A stretch of DNA of 64,000 nt from Diphasiastrum complanatum (Eukaryota; Streptophyta; Lycopodiopsida; Lycopodiales; Lycopodiaceae). Shown piece after piece: positions 1 through 11,130 of the stretch (its first letter is position 1; the number at the start of each line of letters is the position of its first letter). The DNA is taken from assembly GCA_029204225.1 (NCBI GenBank), contig CM055094.1, positions 18,350,924 through 18,414,923 of the forward strand, given 5' to 3'. A program made the position numbers and the translations under genes. The notes under the pieces are model-generated. The model was not told the DNA's origin. It saw only the letters and a list, made by a program, of their open reading frames with translations, and searched no databases.

Positions 1-70
1 CTCAAGATGCAAGAACTCCAAGAAGATCTACAAGGGCAAGGACCGAGCCATTGAGGCTCACCTATGATGG

Positions 71-150
71 TCAAGGTGATGAAAGGGAAGGCTCATTATC
101 TTTCACAGTCAAGGTGACCAAAGGGAAGGCTCATCATCTTTCACATCTTA
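71..150. repeat. Short tandem duplication, about 38-bp unit
   Basis: Two adjacent near-identical copies share the phrases GTCAAGGTGA and AAAGGGAAGGCTCAT. They lie just ahead of the copia RT stub, in the spacer normally found between integrase and RT, so they probably arose by slippage in that spacer. Confidence 0.6.
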
Positions 151-154
151 CACC

Positions 155-456
155 TTTATTACTTCAATGTTAGATGAGCCAACATGCTATGAAAATGCTT
201 GTAAATCTAAGAGTTGGATGGATGCTCTGCAAGCAGAGTATGAAGCTCTCATTGAGAATCATACTTGGGATCTTGTGATCTTCCTCAAGGGAAGAAACCA
301 CTTGATTGCAAGTGGGTGTTTAGATTGAAGTATAATCAAGATGGATCAATAAGTAAGCATGAATCTAGGCTTGTAGCCAAAGGTTTTTGACAAACCAAAG
401 GGATTGATTATGATGAGATTTTTGCTCCTGTCTTGAAGACAATTTCATAGTGCTGA
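155..456 (+). pseudogene. Ty1/copia reverse transcriptase, N-terminal fragment
   Basis: Translation gives the start of the copia RT (RVT_2) domain: a Glu-Pro start, a W..AL..EYEAL..NHTWDLV block, then CKWVFRLKYNQDGSISK, then KGIDYDEIFAPVLKT. This part of pol lies upstream of the YVDD active-site segment, which is missing. There is an in-frame TGA right after the VAKGF motif and a probable frameshift near 285, so the copy is dead. Homology stops abruptly at about 456, where the palindrome-bearing array region starts. The element continues out of the window to the left. Confidence 0.85.
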
Positions 457-689
457 CAAATCCTATTGTGAGTTGTGAGAACAAGGCAATATATGCCCGA
501 ATTTAAAGCCAACCATGGTAACCAAAAATGTGTTTTGAAAAAGCATATAGTCGATAATATTACCTTGTGATATTATCAAAAGTAACAAAAAGTGGTATGC
601 AATAGAAGGTTGATAATGAGATTTTGGAATGGTTGGTGCAGTAATAATATATTGTTTTAAATAGTAGGATCAAATCTTGTACATTATCA

Positions 690-2590
690 CACAGTGATGG
701 TAGAGTTTTGGTCGAACTTTAGTTCGAGTATAGAGTCTACATTATGGAAAGCACAATGAACATTTGATATTTGAAGATAATTTTATCAAGTTAACAAAAC
801 ATAATGGGAGGTTTATTTACAAGACAATGTATCTTGCAAGTCATAACTCATGGTCGAGTTCAACAACTTGATTTGTGAAGAGCATTTTTAGAGTATTGTA
901 TCTGAAGTTCAATACTAGTTTCCAATGACAACAAGTGGAACAAAATCACATGAATGACCAATTAGTGGTAGAAGAGATAAAGCATGGAAACTCAAAAATT
1001 GTTTTGAGAAGAGTATATTTGAGAATATGGAGGTGTATGCGTAGTAGTAGCATATTGCATTAAAACTTAGCATAAAATCATATGGATGACTGTCAGTGAC
1101 AGAGGAGCTTTGCTCGAACTTTAGTTTGAGCATAAAGTCTTCAATACAGAATTAGTATAAACTATAATGGCAACACAATCTTTGGAGGCATTATTATAAA
1201 ACTAGTAGATTATATTGGAGACTATGCCTATAAGAAGAAGTGTGCTCAAACCCATGGTTGAGCAAGGAGACTCAAATTTGTGTTTTGTAAATGGTATTCT
1301 GAAAGGAGCATTGCTCGAACTTAAATTCGAACATAGAGTGTATAATGTGGTAATACTAACATTTGTATTTCATGATTTGAAATTTGAAAGTCTAGAGTTT
1401 GTAGGTGCAATAGTAGTACATAGTGTTAAGAAGTGGCATAAAAGCATATGGATGATTACACAACAACTGGGGCCTTTGCTTGAACTTAAGTTCGAGCATA
1501 AAGTGTATATAATGTGGGTGTTACTGACGTTTGTATTTAATGATTAGAAATTTGAGAATCTAGAGTTTGTCGGTGCAATAGTAGTACTTGCCGTTAAAAA
1601 GTGGCATGGAATCATGGATGATTACACAACCACATGGGAGCTTTGCTCGAACTTAAGTTCGAGCATAGAGTGTATAATGTGGTGTGAGCATAAAGAACTT
1701 TGAGCATATGGTTTGTGTGGAGGCATTATTATAAAATTCGTAGATTATATTGGAGACTATGCTTATAAGAAGAAGTGTGCCCAAACTCCTGGTTGAGCAA
1801 GGAGCTCAAATTTGTGTTTTGTAAATCGTATTTCGAGAGTATGGTGTTTGTAGGTGCAGTAATAGCAGCTAGAATATTTATTATCACATGTTGACAAAGT
1901 AGCTTTTTGCTCGAATTGAAGTTTGAGCATCAATTATACAATAAGGAATTAGGTGAAACACTTGATCATATGATATTTGGATTACAATATTGGCACATCA
2001 TAATGCGAACTATCAATAGACAACAATACTTATTTGAGCTAACATTTGTGTTTCATGATTATATATTTGAGAGTCTAGAGCTTGTAAGTGCAGTACTAGT
2101 ACATACTGTTAAGAAGTGACATGAAATCATATGGATGATCACATAACCACATGGGAGCATTGCTCGAACTTTAGTTTGAGCATAGAGTGTATAATGTGGT
2201 GATACTAACATTTGTATTTCATGATTAGAAATTTGAGAGTCTAGAGTTTGTAGGTGCAATAGTAGTACATAGTGTTAAGAAGCAACATGAAATCATATGG
2301 ATGATCACACAACCACATGGGAGCTTTCCTCAAATTTAAGTTTGAGGATAGAGTGTATAATGTTGTGTTAACAACATTTGTATTTAATGATTAGAAATTT
2401 GAGAGTCTAGGGTTTGTAGGTGCAATAGTAGTACATACTGTTAAAAAGTGCCATGAAATCATATGGATGACCACACAACCACATGGGAGCTTTTTCTAAG
2501 GGTATTTTGAGAGTACAGAGTTTGTAGGTGTAATATTAGCATATAGCGCCTAGAAGTAGCATGAAATCATGTCGATGATCACATATCTTT
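690..2590. repeat. Degenerate tandem array with a 22-bp palindromic core
   Basis: A 22-bp palindrome (half-site TGCTCGAACTT followed by its reverse complement) recurs at 1111, 1312, 1477, 1644, 1908, 2161 and, weaker, at 711 and 2328. The copy at 1644-1665 is a perfect palindrome. The best-kept units are 165-167 bp apart (1312, 1477, 1644). Between palindromes the same blocks repeat in order: GTGTATAATGTGG, TTTGTATTTCATGATT, TTTGAGAGTCTAGAGTTTG, GTGCAATAGTAGTACAT and AAATCATATGGATGATCAC. No convincing protein: the open frames that cross it only restate the repeat (LLELKFEH). It could be a local satellite or a subterminal array of an unrecognised transposon. Confidence 0.8.
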
Positions 2591-3818
2591 GAGCATGAAT
2601 ACAATTCACCACAATTCTTTCTTGTCCAATAACTTTCTTATTGTGGCTACCCGTATCTCTAGCACAACAATTTCAAATAGTACCCGTAGATTCATTTTAA
2701 TATTATCTAGTTGTTAAAACAAGACAAATTTTCATTAGAATGAATCATGCAATCAAAATGTCACAAAGTATTTCATATTGCTATTTGTAGTCTTTCTAAT
2801 ATATTTAACATTTGTTAAACAAAATAGGTCAAACAATTGGTCCTGCGAGTTCAAAATGGTTATAGCAACCTATTACACCAAGGTACTAGGATCTAAAAAG
2901 TCAATTTCAACCATGATGCTAGCTTTGAGCACAAATTATTCAAGATAGTTTTTTGGGCCAACTTAGAGCCACTACCATTTGGTTGTACATTGAACATTTT
3001 GTTGAAGATAAAAAGTTTTTGATTCATTTTTCTACTCTATACTTGATAGTGGTTAAGGAGTTTATAGTTTAGGAAAATATAGGGATGGAGAAGAATCATC
3101 TTTTTCAATGGGTCAAGAATACAATTTCTATCTATTTTCATACATCTTAAAAGTGATCGGTTTATAGTCATACTATTTGTTTTACTATTGACTACTGACT
3201 CGGATAATAGTTAACAAAAACAGGCTTTAGAAGTCAATTTTGTCTGACCTTTGTTTTGATTGTGAAGTCACCAATTTTGTGTATATTATTTCATTTTGTA
3301 TCCCCTATGATAAAACAACACATGGATATTGTCAAAAATTGATTCCACTGGCTTCTAACATGTGTGTAGATCCATATGTAGTGACATTTCCAAATTCAAA
3401 CTCCTCTGAACATGCATGCAGTCAACCATACTTCTTTCGTACCTAGCTTTCCTAATGCAGCTTTCTAACCTAAGTTTCTCAACACGTTTCGCTCGAACTC
3501 ATCCATTTAGCTCTAGATTAGAAGCCATAAGTTCATTTCTATGTTGCCTAGTGGCCAAAACAGATGACTCATAATCTAATCCCATTTGGTCAAAATGACC
3601 TTTGAAACACTAATGTCACAAAGGTAGTAAACCCCATTTGTACTATTTTTGGAATACTTGACATTTATGAATAGAATAGGATTTAGGCCTCATCAGTATG
3701 TCCTGTTGGTTCAAAATAGTATAGGAATCTATGGCAAATATTGGACCAGGGTACTAGGCTCTCAAAGGTAAAATTGCAATCTTGGTGACACTAACATTTG
3801 CAGGTCATACACATCACA
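2591..3818. other. No gene recognised
   Basis: AT-rich sequence with only short chance reading frames on both strands and no recognisable transposon domain. Confidence 0.5.
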
Positions 3819-3985
3819 TTTAGTCCTAGAATTTTTCTCATGACCCAAAAATGCGAACTGTGCAACAAAACAGTTCAAAAAAGCAGACTATGCGAAACAT
3901 AGTTTAAACTGCAACAGTCAGGGAAAACAAATTGCAAAGGAAAAACTAAGAAAAATGCTAAGGCTTTGAAAGATATAAACTCTCA
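3819..3985 (-). repeat. LTR fragment of element A (downstream LTR)
   Basis: Near-identical to 6535-6703. On the minus strand it begins TGAGAGTTT right after the polypurine tract. Only the first part of the LTR survives; similarity stops at about 3819. Confidence 0.7.
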
Positions 3986-4012
3986 GTTTTTTTAGCTCCC
4001 TCTCAAAGTTGG

Positions 4013-4460
4013 TATTTTTTTTATTCCTAGGCTTGCACGTTGTTTTTCAAAATTTATCTTATCAAGAGGCTTTGTGAAAATATCAGCCACCATCTGCTTT
4101 GTTAGAACAAACTCAATCTTCACTGTCTTTCTCAACCATATCCCTTATTAGATGATATCTGATAGCAATGTGTTTTGCCCTGGAATGAAACACTGGATCC
4201 TTCGTCAGATGAATGGCAGATGTGTTATCCATGAATAGTAGCAGCGTCTCATTGGAGTTCTCTCCCAGTCTATCAAGGAACTGCTTGAGCCATGTAAGCT
4301 CGTTCGCCATCTTGGCTGCTGCAACATACTCTACTTCGTAAGATGATTGCGCAGTTACGGTCTGCTGTCTGCTAATCCATATCACAGCTGCACCAGTTGC
4401 TATTCTCTTGCAGTCATCTTTCAGGGATGCCCAGCTTGCATCGTTGTAGGATTTGATCTG
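4013..4460 (-). pseudogene. Copia RNase H fragment (element A)
   Basis: The minus strand encodes the copia RNase H: WISRQQTVTAQSS, then EYVAAAKMANELTWLKQFL, then the strongly conserved DNTSAIHLTKDPVFHSRAKH and IRYHLIRDMVE. This domain digests RNA in the RNA/DNA hybrid during reverse transcription. Frame breaks occur at both ends (before MIWIS and after EKDSED). A near copy is at 29771-30184 (element B) and another at 63500-64000, so the three belong to one copia lineage. Confidence 0.85.
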
Positions 4461-4472
4461 GAATCCTTCATG

Positions 4473-5492
4473 CTAAGAGAAACACAGCCCATAATCCTTC
4501 ATCTTTTGAAGGTATTGCATAATTCTCTTGGCTATCTTCCAGTGTGTAGGACCTGGATTGATATTAAACTGGCTCATTCTGAAAACTACATAAGCCATGT
4601 CAACGCGTGTATTATCTGCCAAGTACATGACTGATCCAAGTAACTTCTTGTAGGGCACGTTCTGCATGGCTTTTTGCTCTTCTGCATTCTACGGGCAGTC
4701 TTGCTTGGTTAGAATTGTTCCATCTATCACCGACATATTAGCTCCTTTGCAGTCTGTCATTTGAAAATCATCACTGATTTTTTGGATGTATTTTGACTGG
4801 TGAAGATACAGCTTCTCTTCATAAATATCTCTATCAATCTACAATCCTAGGTAGCATCTTGCTTTCCCTAGGTCTGATATTTCAAGATGCTATGAAATAT
4901 CATGCTTCACCTAAGTAATTGGCTCATCACTTCAGGACAAGATCAAAGTGTCATCCACGTAGACTCCTATGATTATGATTTTTTCATCTGTGATCTTTGT
5001 ATAGACATTGTAGTTGGCCATCAATGGTTGAAATCATAAGGATCTAAGAGTGTGATCCTTCTTCTTATACCACTGCCTAGTAGACTGTTTCAGTCCGTAT
5101 ATGCTTCTTTGCATTCGGCAAGCGTAGTTTGCAAAGCGTGAGCAAATGAATCTTGGTGGTTGGTTCATATAGACCTTTTCGTTCAACTCGTCGTGTAGGA
5201 AGGTGATCTTTTCATCCACTATGTGGATCTTGAGATTATACGCTGCTGCATATAAAAAAAGTAGGCGTAAGGACAAATGCTTTATGACTGGAGAAAAGGT
5301 TTCAGTATAGTCAATACCATACTTCTGAGAGAAACCTTTCACCACCAATCTGGCCTTGTATTTTGATACGTTGCCATCAGGTCCATAATTGTATTTGAAA
5401 ATCCATTTGCACTTTACAGTCTTCTTGTCTGCTGGTAATGGCTCCAGACTCCAAACATTGTTCTGCTCCATGGAATTCATCTTGTCTTCCAT
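4473..5492 (-). pseudogene. Copia reverse transcriptase (element A), frameshifted
   Basis: The upstream part (5492-5034) reads CKWIFKYNYGPDGNVSKYKA, GIDYTETFSPV, then MNQPPRFICSR and YGLKQSTRQWY. The active-site YVDD is encoded at 4950-4961 in a different frame (context GVYVDDTLI). The downstream part (4667-4473) has LLGSVMYLADNTRVDMAY and THWKIAKRIMQYL. These are the standard RVT_2 blocks in order, so the domain is structurally complete but broken by at least two frameshifts (about 5034 and 4700). In this family the YVDD aspartates bind the catalytic metals and are still encoded, but the reading frame around them is lost. Confidence 0.85.
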
Positions 5493-5656
5493 CGCTTTAA
5501 TTCACTTGTCCTTATCTAGATAGCTGATAGCTTTCTCATATGTTTGAGGTTCTCCTCCAAATCCACAGAACTCCTCTGATATAGAGGCTAAGCTATCAGG
5601 TACAAATCTGACAGGTGATCCTCTTTCCCTCGTGGATCTTCTTGGAGAGTCTGCAG

Positions 5657-6230
5657 TCACAGATCGATGGTCTGGCCTTTGTCAAGTTTCTTGCCTTTGT
5701 TGACTGCTGAATTGTGGTGAGTAGCAGGTGTCCTGGATACAGGATATGCGCCTTGATGCTCGTCGTCTGAACAATCACTCTGTCCATCTGGAATTTGAAC
5801 ATCTTGTTCCGGATCCTCAGGGTCCGCTCCCTCCATAGATGTTGGCAGGTCATAGTAGCCTCTGGTCAATATTTTGTAGCCAATTGGATCTCCGTCAGCC
5901 ATTGTCTTTGACTCATCAAATTTGGCGTCTCTGACAGTCTTGATCTGTTTGTTGTCAAGCATGTAGATCCTGTAGTATGATGAATGGTCATCTTGTCCTA
6001 CGAGGAATCCATGCTCCACCTTTTTATCCAACTTCTTTCTTTTCTGATCTGAAATGTGGGCGTATACAACACATCCAAAAATGCACATGTGTCAGACTTG
6101 GTTTGTTGCCCCACCAAACCTCGTGTGGCATGGTATGTGCAACACTGGATCTACCTTTCCTGTTCTGCAGGTAGTTGGTTGTAGCTATTAATTTATGTTC
6201 GTCAGAACTTATTCTAGTTTCTTGTCTCTG
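5657..6230 (-). pseudogene. Copia integrase C-terminal part (element A)
   Basis: Two overlapping frames encode the end of the integrase: LIATTNYLQNRKGRSSVAHT and PHEVWWGNKPSLTHVHFW (6200-6060), then FGCVVYAHISDQKRKKLDKK, FLVGQDDHSSYYRIYMLD and KTVRDAKFDES. This is the region after the DDE core together with the glycine-rich hinge into RT. The catalytic D..D35E core is deleted: the LTR meets the integrase at about 6230. The hinge ends with an acidic stretch (DPEDPEQDVQIPDGQSDCSD), as usual in copia hinges. Confidence 0.8.
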
Positions 6231-6254
6231 TCCTCCGTGCATTAGCTGCCTTCT

Positions 6255-6703
6255 GCCCATTGCACAGTGCTTTCACGCTGCAGACCTTCGCATTTTGCCA
6301 AAAAAGACACTTTCGCGATTTTAAGGGCAATGTCGCTTTTTCAAGGGCACCTTCGCTTTTATCCGGAAGGCGTATGTGCGACAGTGTTGCTTTTTCCCGA
6401 AAGGCGAAAATGCGACGGTTGGCCTAAAAATTTTTCTAAGGCATTTGGAGACATTGTGTCGCCTTTTTCGGAGAAATGGGAAAAATGCGACAGTGTTGGG
6501 AGAGTTGGCCAGAATCATTTTCTAAGTGTTTTGACTTAGTCCTAGAATTTTTTTCTCATGACTAAAAAATGCGAATTGTGCGACAAAACAGTTCAAAAAA
6601 ACAGACTGTGCAAAACATAGTTCAAAATGCAACAGTCAGGAAAAAAAAATTGCAAAGGAAAAACTAAGAAAAATGCTAAGGCTTTGAAAGATAGAAACTC
6701 TCA
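6255..6703 (-). repeat. LTR of element A (upstream) with repeated CGACA / TGTCGC motifs
   Basis: 6535-6703 matches the downstream LTR. 6255-6534 is filled with short motifs TTCGC, GTGCGACAGTGTTGC, AATGCGACGG, ATTGTGTCGCC and AATGCGACAGTGTTGG, with recurrent GAAAAA / TTTTTCG tracts. Similar motif clusters lie in the LTRs near 46185-46330, 46780-46960, 54535-54600 and 58030-58130, so this is probably part of the LTR U3/R region rather than host sequence. No primer-binding site is visible because the LTR is fused to integrase. Confidence 0.6.
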
Positions 6704-7872
6704 ATTTCTTCAATTAAGCCTATCACAGGAGTACTTAAGCTAAGATGCCTCTAGTCCTTTTGAAAAATTTGTGGGCCGACTATCATTCTGTTTTGCTATT
6801 ACTAAACCCACTACGCTGAATTCTTTATATGCCTTTTGAAACTTATGAAAAAAATAGAATATTTGTTTTATTTCAAAACGAACAAATTTTGATTCAGAAC
6901 ATTATATCATACATTTAAATTGCTATATTCCTTATCATGTGAAGTTCCACTTTAGGTGATGAAATAAGCTTCCAATTTGCGCATTTTAATGTGTGCATGT
7001 GGTACTAATGAATGTAACATGGGTGAGCAATCTAGACCCATGCATGCTACAAACACCACACCACAACGGGATTGCTTACTTTTTATTTAATAAACTCAAG
7101 CGAATTGAATTGTATGGTTTTCAGATATTTAGGGTGGATATACTTGTTGGCCGACAAAAATTTCAATAAGCACGAGTAAGCTTCTTATTTTTGTTTGCAA
7201 GGATCATCACCAAACATGGCCGTACATCGTATGTGCGGTGGCAACTTTGGGGTGCCGCTTAGGGGCCAGTCAAGGGATTTGTTGGCCATATAACCTTGCA
7301 ATAAACTGCATTTGTGGGGCATTATATCTTAAAACTACCCTTAGCTAAGAGACATACTTTATTTCTTTTGGAAATTCAAGCCAAAAATTGGACCAGCAAA
7401 TCCACCCTAGATGCCAAACAGGCACACAATGCCACATGACCTAATTTCCAATAGGACAGCTACTTCTGCAGGTGAGAATAGAGCTGCCCAGATGATATAT
7501 GCGTGTATTGATACATCACTACCAAAGACATTCTACAATGGAGTGCATGCTGCGGTTTTCATAGTCTACACTCTGTACATCTCATCGCAGTGATCCTTTA
7601 CTTTGTGCGTGGCAGTCTGAAGTCAGATTCCTCAACATATCTTGATGACGATGAAGCTCTGTTTGTTTAGATGCATATTTTTTTTAAGCGTAGAGTTATA
7701 ACTTATAATATTTAAGCTTCTGGAGGCTTTCATTTTTGTGTTGATGTTTCCCGATTACACGGAAAGTTCTCCTTCAATCTGCTGCATAAGATTGCTGAGC
7801 TTGTAGAGCAATGAAATTATAGATCCTTAATCCTGATCACTGGCCATTGCGACAGAGTTCTACTTGCGAGCG
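6704..7872. other. Upstream region of the NPH3-family gene; no other gene seen
   Basis: No transposon domain and no convincing reading frame. It must hold the promoter and 5' UTR of the gene starting at 7873, but I cannot point to a certain TATA box or transcription start. A 60-codon open frame at 7411-7593 has no recognisable features. Confidence 0.5.
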
Positions 7873-10501
7873 ATGGATGGTTTGAAGGAACCAATATACG
7901 TAGATATCGACGTCAATGACAATGCTACGTTCATTATGAGTCCTGTCAAGGCGGGTACGAAAATCGACGGCTTCCAAAGGAAAGGAGAGGCTTGGTAAGT
8001 ACTTATACGGACTGTACAAATTCCTGAGCGTTCTGGTCAGGATTCAGGAATGTATGAGAGATGCAAAAGGTTTAAATTTTATTCACACGTCTTCCATGAA
8101 ATAGCCTGATTTTCTGGATAATTTTTCGTCCTTTGTACATCTCCGTTACATACAAGTAATATTGAACCATTTCGCTTCATCATTATATAAGCTTTTGGCA
8201 TGATATAACAGTTCGGTGAGGTTTAGCTGCATTGTATTGATAATTATGAAACTTAGCATACCCTCCTTGTAGGTTTGTTGCCACCGAGCTACAAAGTGAC
8301 CTGATTGTGGAGGCTGGCGGGTTAAATTTTCATCTCCACGAGGTTCGTTGTAGAGTACGCTTTATGGTGATATGTGCAAGAAAAGAAAACCACTTAAGAC
8401 TGCTCAAATATAGTTGGGGATTCTGCGTACGTTGATCAGTAATCAAAACTAGCTGCTACTTTCTGGTCAAGGATGAAACTATATCTATTGGACTTGTAAT
8501 GTTCTGACAAACTTTTGAGATTGTGCAGTTTCCATTGCTCTCCAGAAGTGGCCGTATCAATCGGCTTGTGTTTGAGTCACGTGATGCGGAGAAGACTCAA
8601 ATTGTACTTGCTCATATGCCTGGCGGCGCAGAAGCTTTTGAGTTGGCTGCTCGATTTTGTTATGGAATGCCTGTAGATCTGAGTGCTTCAAACGTCGCTG
8701 CAGTGAGATGCATGGCGGATTACCTTGAAATGTCTGATGGTCTTGAAGAAGGAAACCTGATCTCAAAAGCAGAAACGTTCATAAACAATGTTGTTCTTCA
8801 GTCTTGGAAAAGATCCATATCAGTACTAAAAAGCTGTGAACGCCTTTCTCCTTGGGCTGAAGATCTGAAGATTGTTCAGAGATGTTGTGAATCAATCGCT
8901 TGGAAAGCTTGTACAGATCCCCGAGGTGTAAGATCTCCCGGTAACCAAATAACCTTAGAGACCAAGAATCGTCCTTCCTTTGCCAATGATACAAGAGATT
9001 TCGGTGTTGCAACCGACATCGCGCAAGACTGGTGGTTTGACGATGTGGTGTCCCTCAAGATAAGTCACTTTACCAAAGTAATAGCTACCCTCTCGGCGAA
9101 GGGAATGAGACCTGATTCAATTGGATCCGTGATCGTACATTATTCTCTAAAATGGTTGCCTGCGGTGGCAACAGAGTATGAAATTGTTATGCATTACCCT
9201 GAAGAGGACGAAGAAAGATCGGTATCTGGCTCAGGAATAAGTGATTCAGTTGTAAAAGGTTTCTCTACTTTACATCGTCAAGACTTAGCACTAGTGTTTG
9301 AGCACATTGTAAGAATACTTCCTCGCGAGGACAATGCAATTGCTAGCAAGTTCCTAATTCACTTGATAAAAATTGCGAATATGCTGGATGCTGATGCAGG
9401 TTGTAAAGCGGACCTAGAAAAAAGAGTTGGATCGCAACTTGATCATGCAACACTCGATGACCTGCTCATACCTTCATTCTGTAGTGAGTATGAAACTTTG
9501 TTTGACGTGGAGCTTGTTCAGCGGCTCGTAGAGTATTTTTTAATCAAAGAACAAAGTTATCATTCGAACTCTTCACCATCGCTGGGCTTGGATGATTCGC
9601 CAAGGACCTTCAAAGCAAGGCAGGCAGCTAAGTTAAAAGTGGCCAAACTCTTAGACAACTACCTATCAGAAATAGCAAGGGACAGAAATCTATCCTTATC
9701 AAAATTTGAAAGTTTGGCAGAACTAATACCAGATGGCTCCCGCCTTTCTCACGATGGTCTCTACCGCGCTATAGACATCTTCCTGAAGGTATATTCCTCA
9801 GCTTATTAGGCAGCATTTCTTCATGTAGAACATATTCTGATGCAAGCCTAGTCTTTAATTGTAAGCAGACATGTGGATTGGGCTACTTTTCTACAGAGTT
9901 TTGTACTAACCTCTAGAGTATCGACTAACGACTTCTAGTGGCTTTGTGATTTCAGACCCATCCAAGTTTAACAGAACATGAAAGAATAAAGATATGCAGA
10001 ATTATGGACTGTCAAAAGCTCTCACTTCAGGCATGCGTGCATGCTTCTCAAAATGAACGCCTTCCACTACGAGCAGTGGTTGAAGTTCTATACTCAGATC
10101 ATATGAAGGTGAGGAATGCATTGGCAGGAAAGAAGCCTGAAGAGTTTCTTGAATCAGATGACAATTTGAAGGAAGTCGGCCTATTTCAAAACTCTCTTGA
10201 TCCTAACCCTCATTCGGAGGGCTTGGCCAAGGTAAATGAAGAGATGAAACTAATGCGATTGGAAATGCACAATCTAAAGCAAGAAGTTTCTGAGGTTCGA
10301 AGTCACCAGAGTCGCTTTCATGAAGAAATGCACCACTTTTCCAAGCATAAGATTTTTTCAGCTTGGATAACTGGATTTAAAAAATTAGGCCAGCTTACTC
10401 ATCTTCATCATTCGCATCACAAAGATGATCACAGAGCTTCTGCAAAGGCAGACATCGCGTCTCCTAATCGTGCAGAACATCACAAGAACCCCGAAACTTG
10501 A
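7873..10501 (+). CDS. BTB/POZ and NPH3 domain protein (NPH3/RPT2-like family), four exons
   Basis: Exons: 7873-7994, 8273-8342, 8529-9788, 9956-10501; all introns are GT-AG (278, 186 and 167 bp) and the joined frame gives 665 aa. The start is the first ATG after an in-frame TGA at 7834. N-terminal BTB/POZ (about aa 40-130): QRKGEAWFVATELQSDLIVE, FHLHEFPLLSRSGRINRL, FELAARFCYG, MADYLEM. NPH3 domain (about aa 231-525): DWWFDDVVSLKISHFTKVI, GSVIVHYSLKWLP, ARDRNLSLSKF, SHDGLYRAIDIFLK, CRIMDCQKLSLQACVHASQN, NERLPLRAVVEVLY. A coiled coil follows (about aa 565-610, VNEEMKLMRLEMHNLKQEVS). Known for the family: plant-specific substrate adaptors of CUL3 ligases and partners of phototropins or of PIN trafficking at the plasma membrane. 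The usual HLHK is HLHE, and I see no RRxS phosphosite near the C-terminus, so it is probably not NPH3 itself. All domains are intact. Confidence 0.93.
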
Positions 10502-10961
10502 GGCATTCTGTGTCCTAACGCAACAATGCAGAATTGAGTCGCTTTACTCACCTGTGACCTTGCTGTTTCCCTTTGTCATTAAATTTTTCTGCCTATTTCA
10601 GAGGAATTAAAGAACCGTATGGTAGTGTATACTCAACCTTCATCCGACCGTGTAGCTACTAGCACATCGTGTTTGTGGAAGAGGCAGAACCTGGTTGTTG
10701 GAATCGGTTTTCTGAGCAATTATTGGACAGACAGTCAATCACTGCTACATTTATAACATGATATTATTCAAAAGGGCATGGTAGAGCAATATGCACTTCT
10801 CCTTTGTGACAGAGTGCTTGTAGCCGGGTGTAGTATAGTCTTGAATTTGTGACGTCCGATCTTGTAAATAGCAACATATGTGTATCAACAAGTCTCATGC
10901 CTGCACTGGAAACATGCATTGATCAGATTGATGTCACAAACTCAAGCTATCTTTTGTGGGG

Positions 10962-10986
10962 GGAAGGCCCTGCCTGAGGGCCTTCC
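10962..10986. repeat. Perfect hairpin, 10-bp stem, 5-nt loop
   Basis: GGAAGGCCCT, loop GCCTG, then AGGGCCTTCC. It lies about 460 bp downstream of the NPH3-family stop codon. It may be a remnant of the GGAAGG-bearing fold-back elements at 11534-12063, whose arms carry the same GGAAGG. A transcription-termination role cannot be judged in a plant gene. Confidence 0.6.
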
Positions 10987-11020
10987 AATGACGGGCTGCC
11001 ACATAGCACATGCACATTTC

Positions 11021-11130
11021 ACCGGAGAGAGGAAAGAGAACGTGCATTGCACCGGAGAGAGGAGAAAAAAAGTGAATTCCACCGGAGAGAGGAAAGAGAA
11101 TGACAGATTCTTAGGAGAGAGAAAATTGGA
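11021..11130. repeat. 30-bp minisatellite, about 3.7 units
   Basis: Units begin at 11021, 11051, 11081 and 11111 with ACCGGAGAGAGGAAAGAGAA (last unit TTAGGAGAGAGAAAA). The 30-bp period is a multiple of three, so the plus-strand frame 10880-11320 carries a ten-residue repeat (TGERKENVHC type). No other sign of a real gene. Confidence 0.8.

Larger units (their letters stand above)
3819..6703 (-). mobile_element. Ty1/copia retrotransposon remnant (element A)
   Basis: A minus-strand copia element. Direct repeats at 3819-3985 and 6535-6703 (about 167 bp, both starting on the minus strand with TGAGAGTTT and rich in the same AAAACTAAG / GCTTTGAAAG blocks) are LTR ends. Between them, in minus-strand order, lie integrase, RT and RNase H. 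Gag and protease are absent: the upstream LTR runs straight into integrase near 6230. A purine tract (CTTTGAGAGGGAGCT on the minus strand, about 3992-4006) precedes the left LTR as the polypurine tract. Many frameshifts show age. Confidence 0.85.

Noticed and set aside
4875-4894. Hairpin TGATATTTCA..TGAAATATCA
   Set aside because: It lies inside the decayed RT coding region of element A and has no repeat elsewhere; chance symmetry is adequate.
6267-6539. A 90-codon plus-strand frame and its antisense partner
   Set aside because: Both cover the CGACA-rich LTR repeat, which gives Arg/Phe/Pro-rich frames by composition.
9789-9809. Stop codon at 9807 as the end of the NPH3-type protein
   Set aside because: The frame up to 9809 reads through a GT splice donor at 9789; the next exon (9956 onward) continues the conserved NPH3 block in phase, so the real stop is at 10499-10501.
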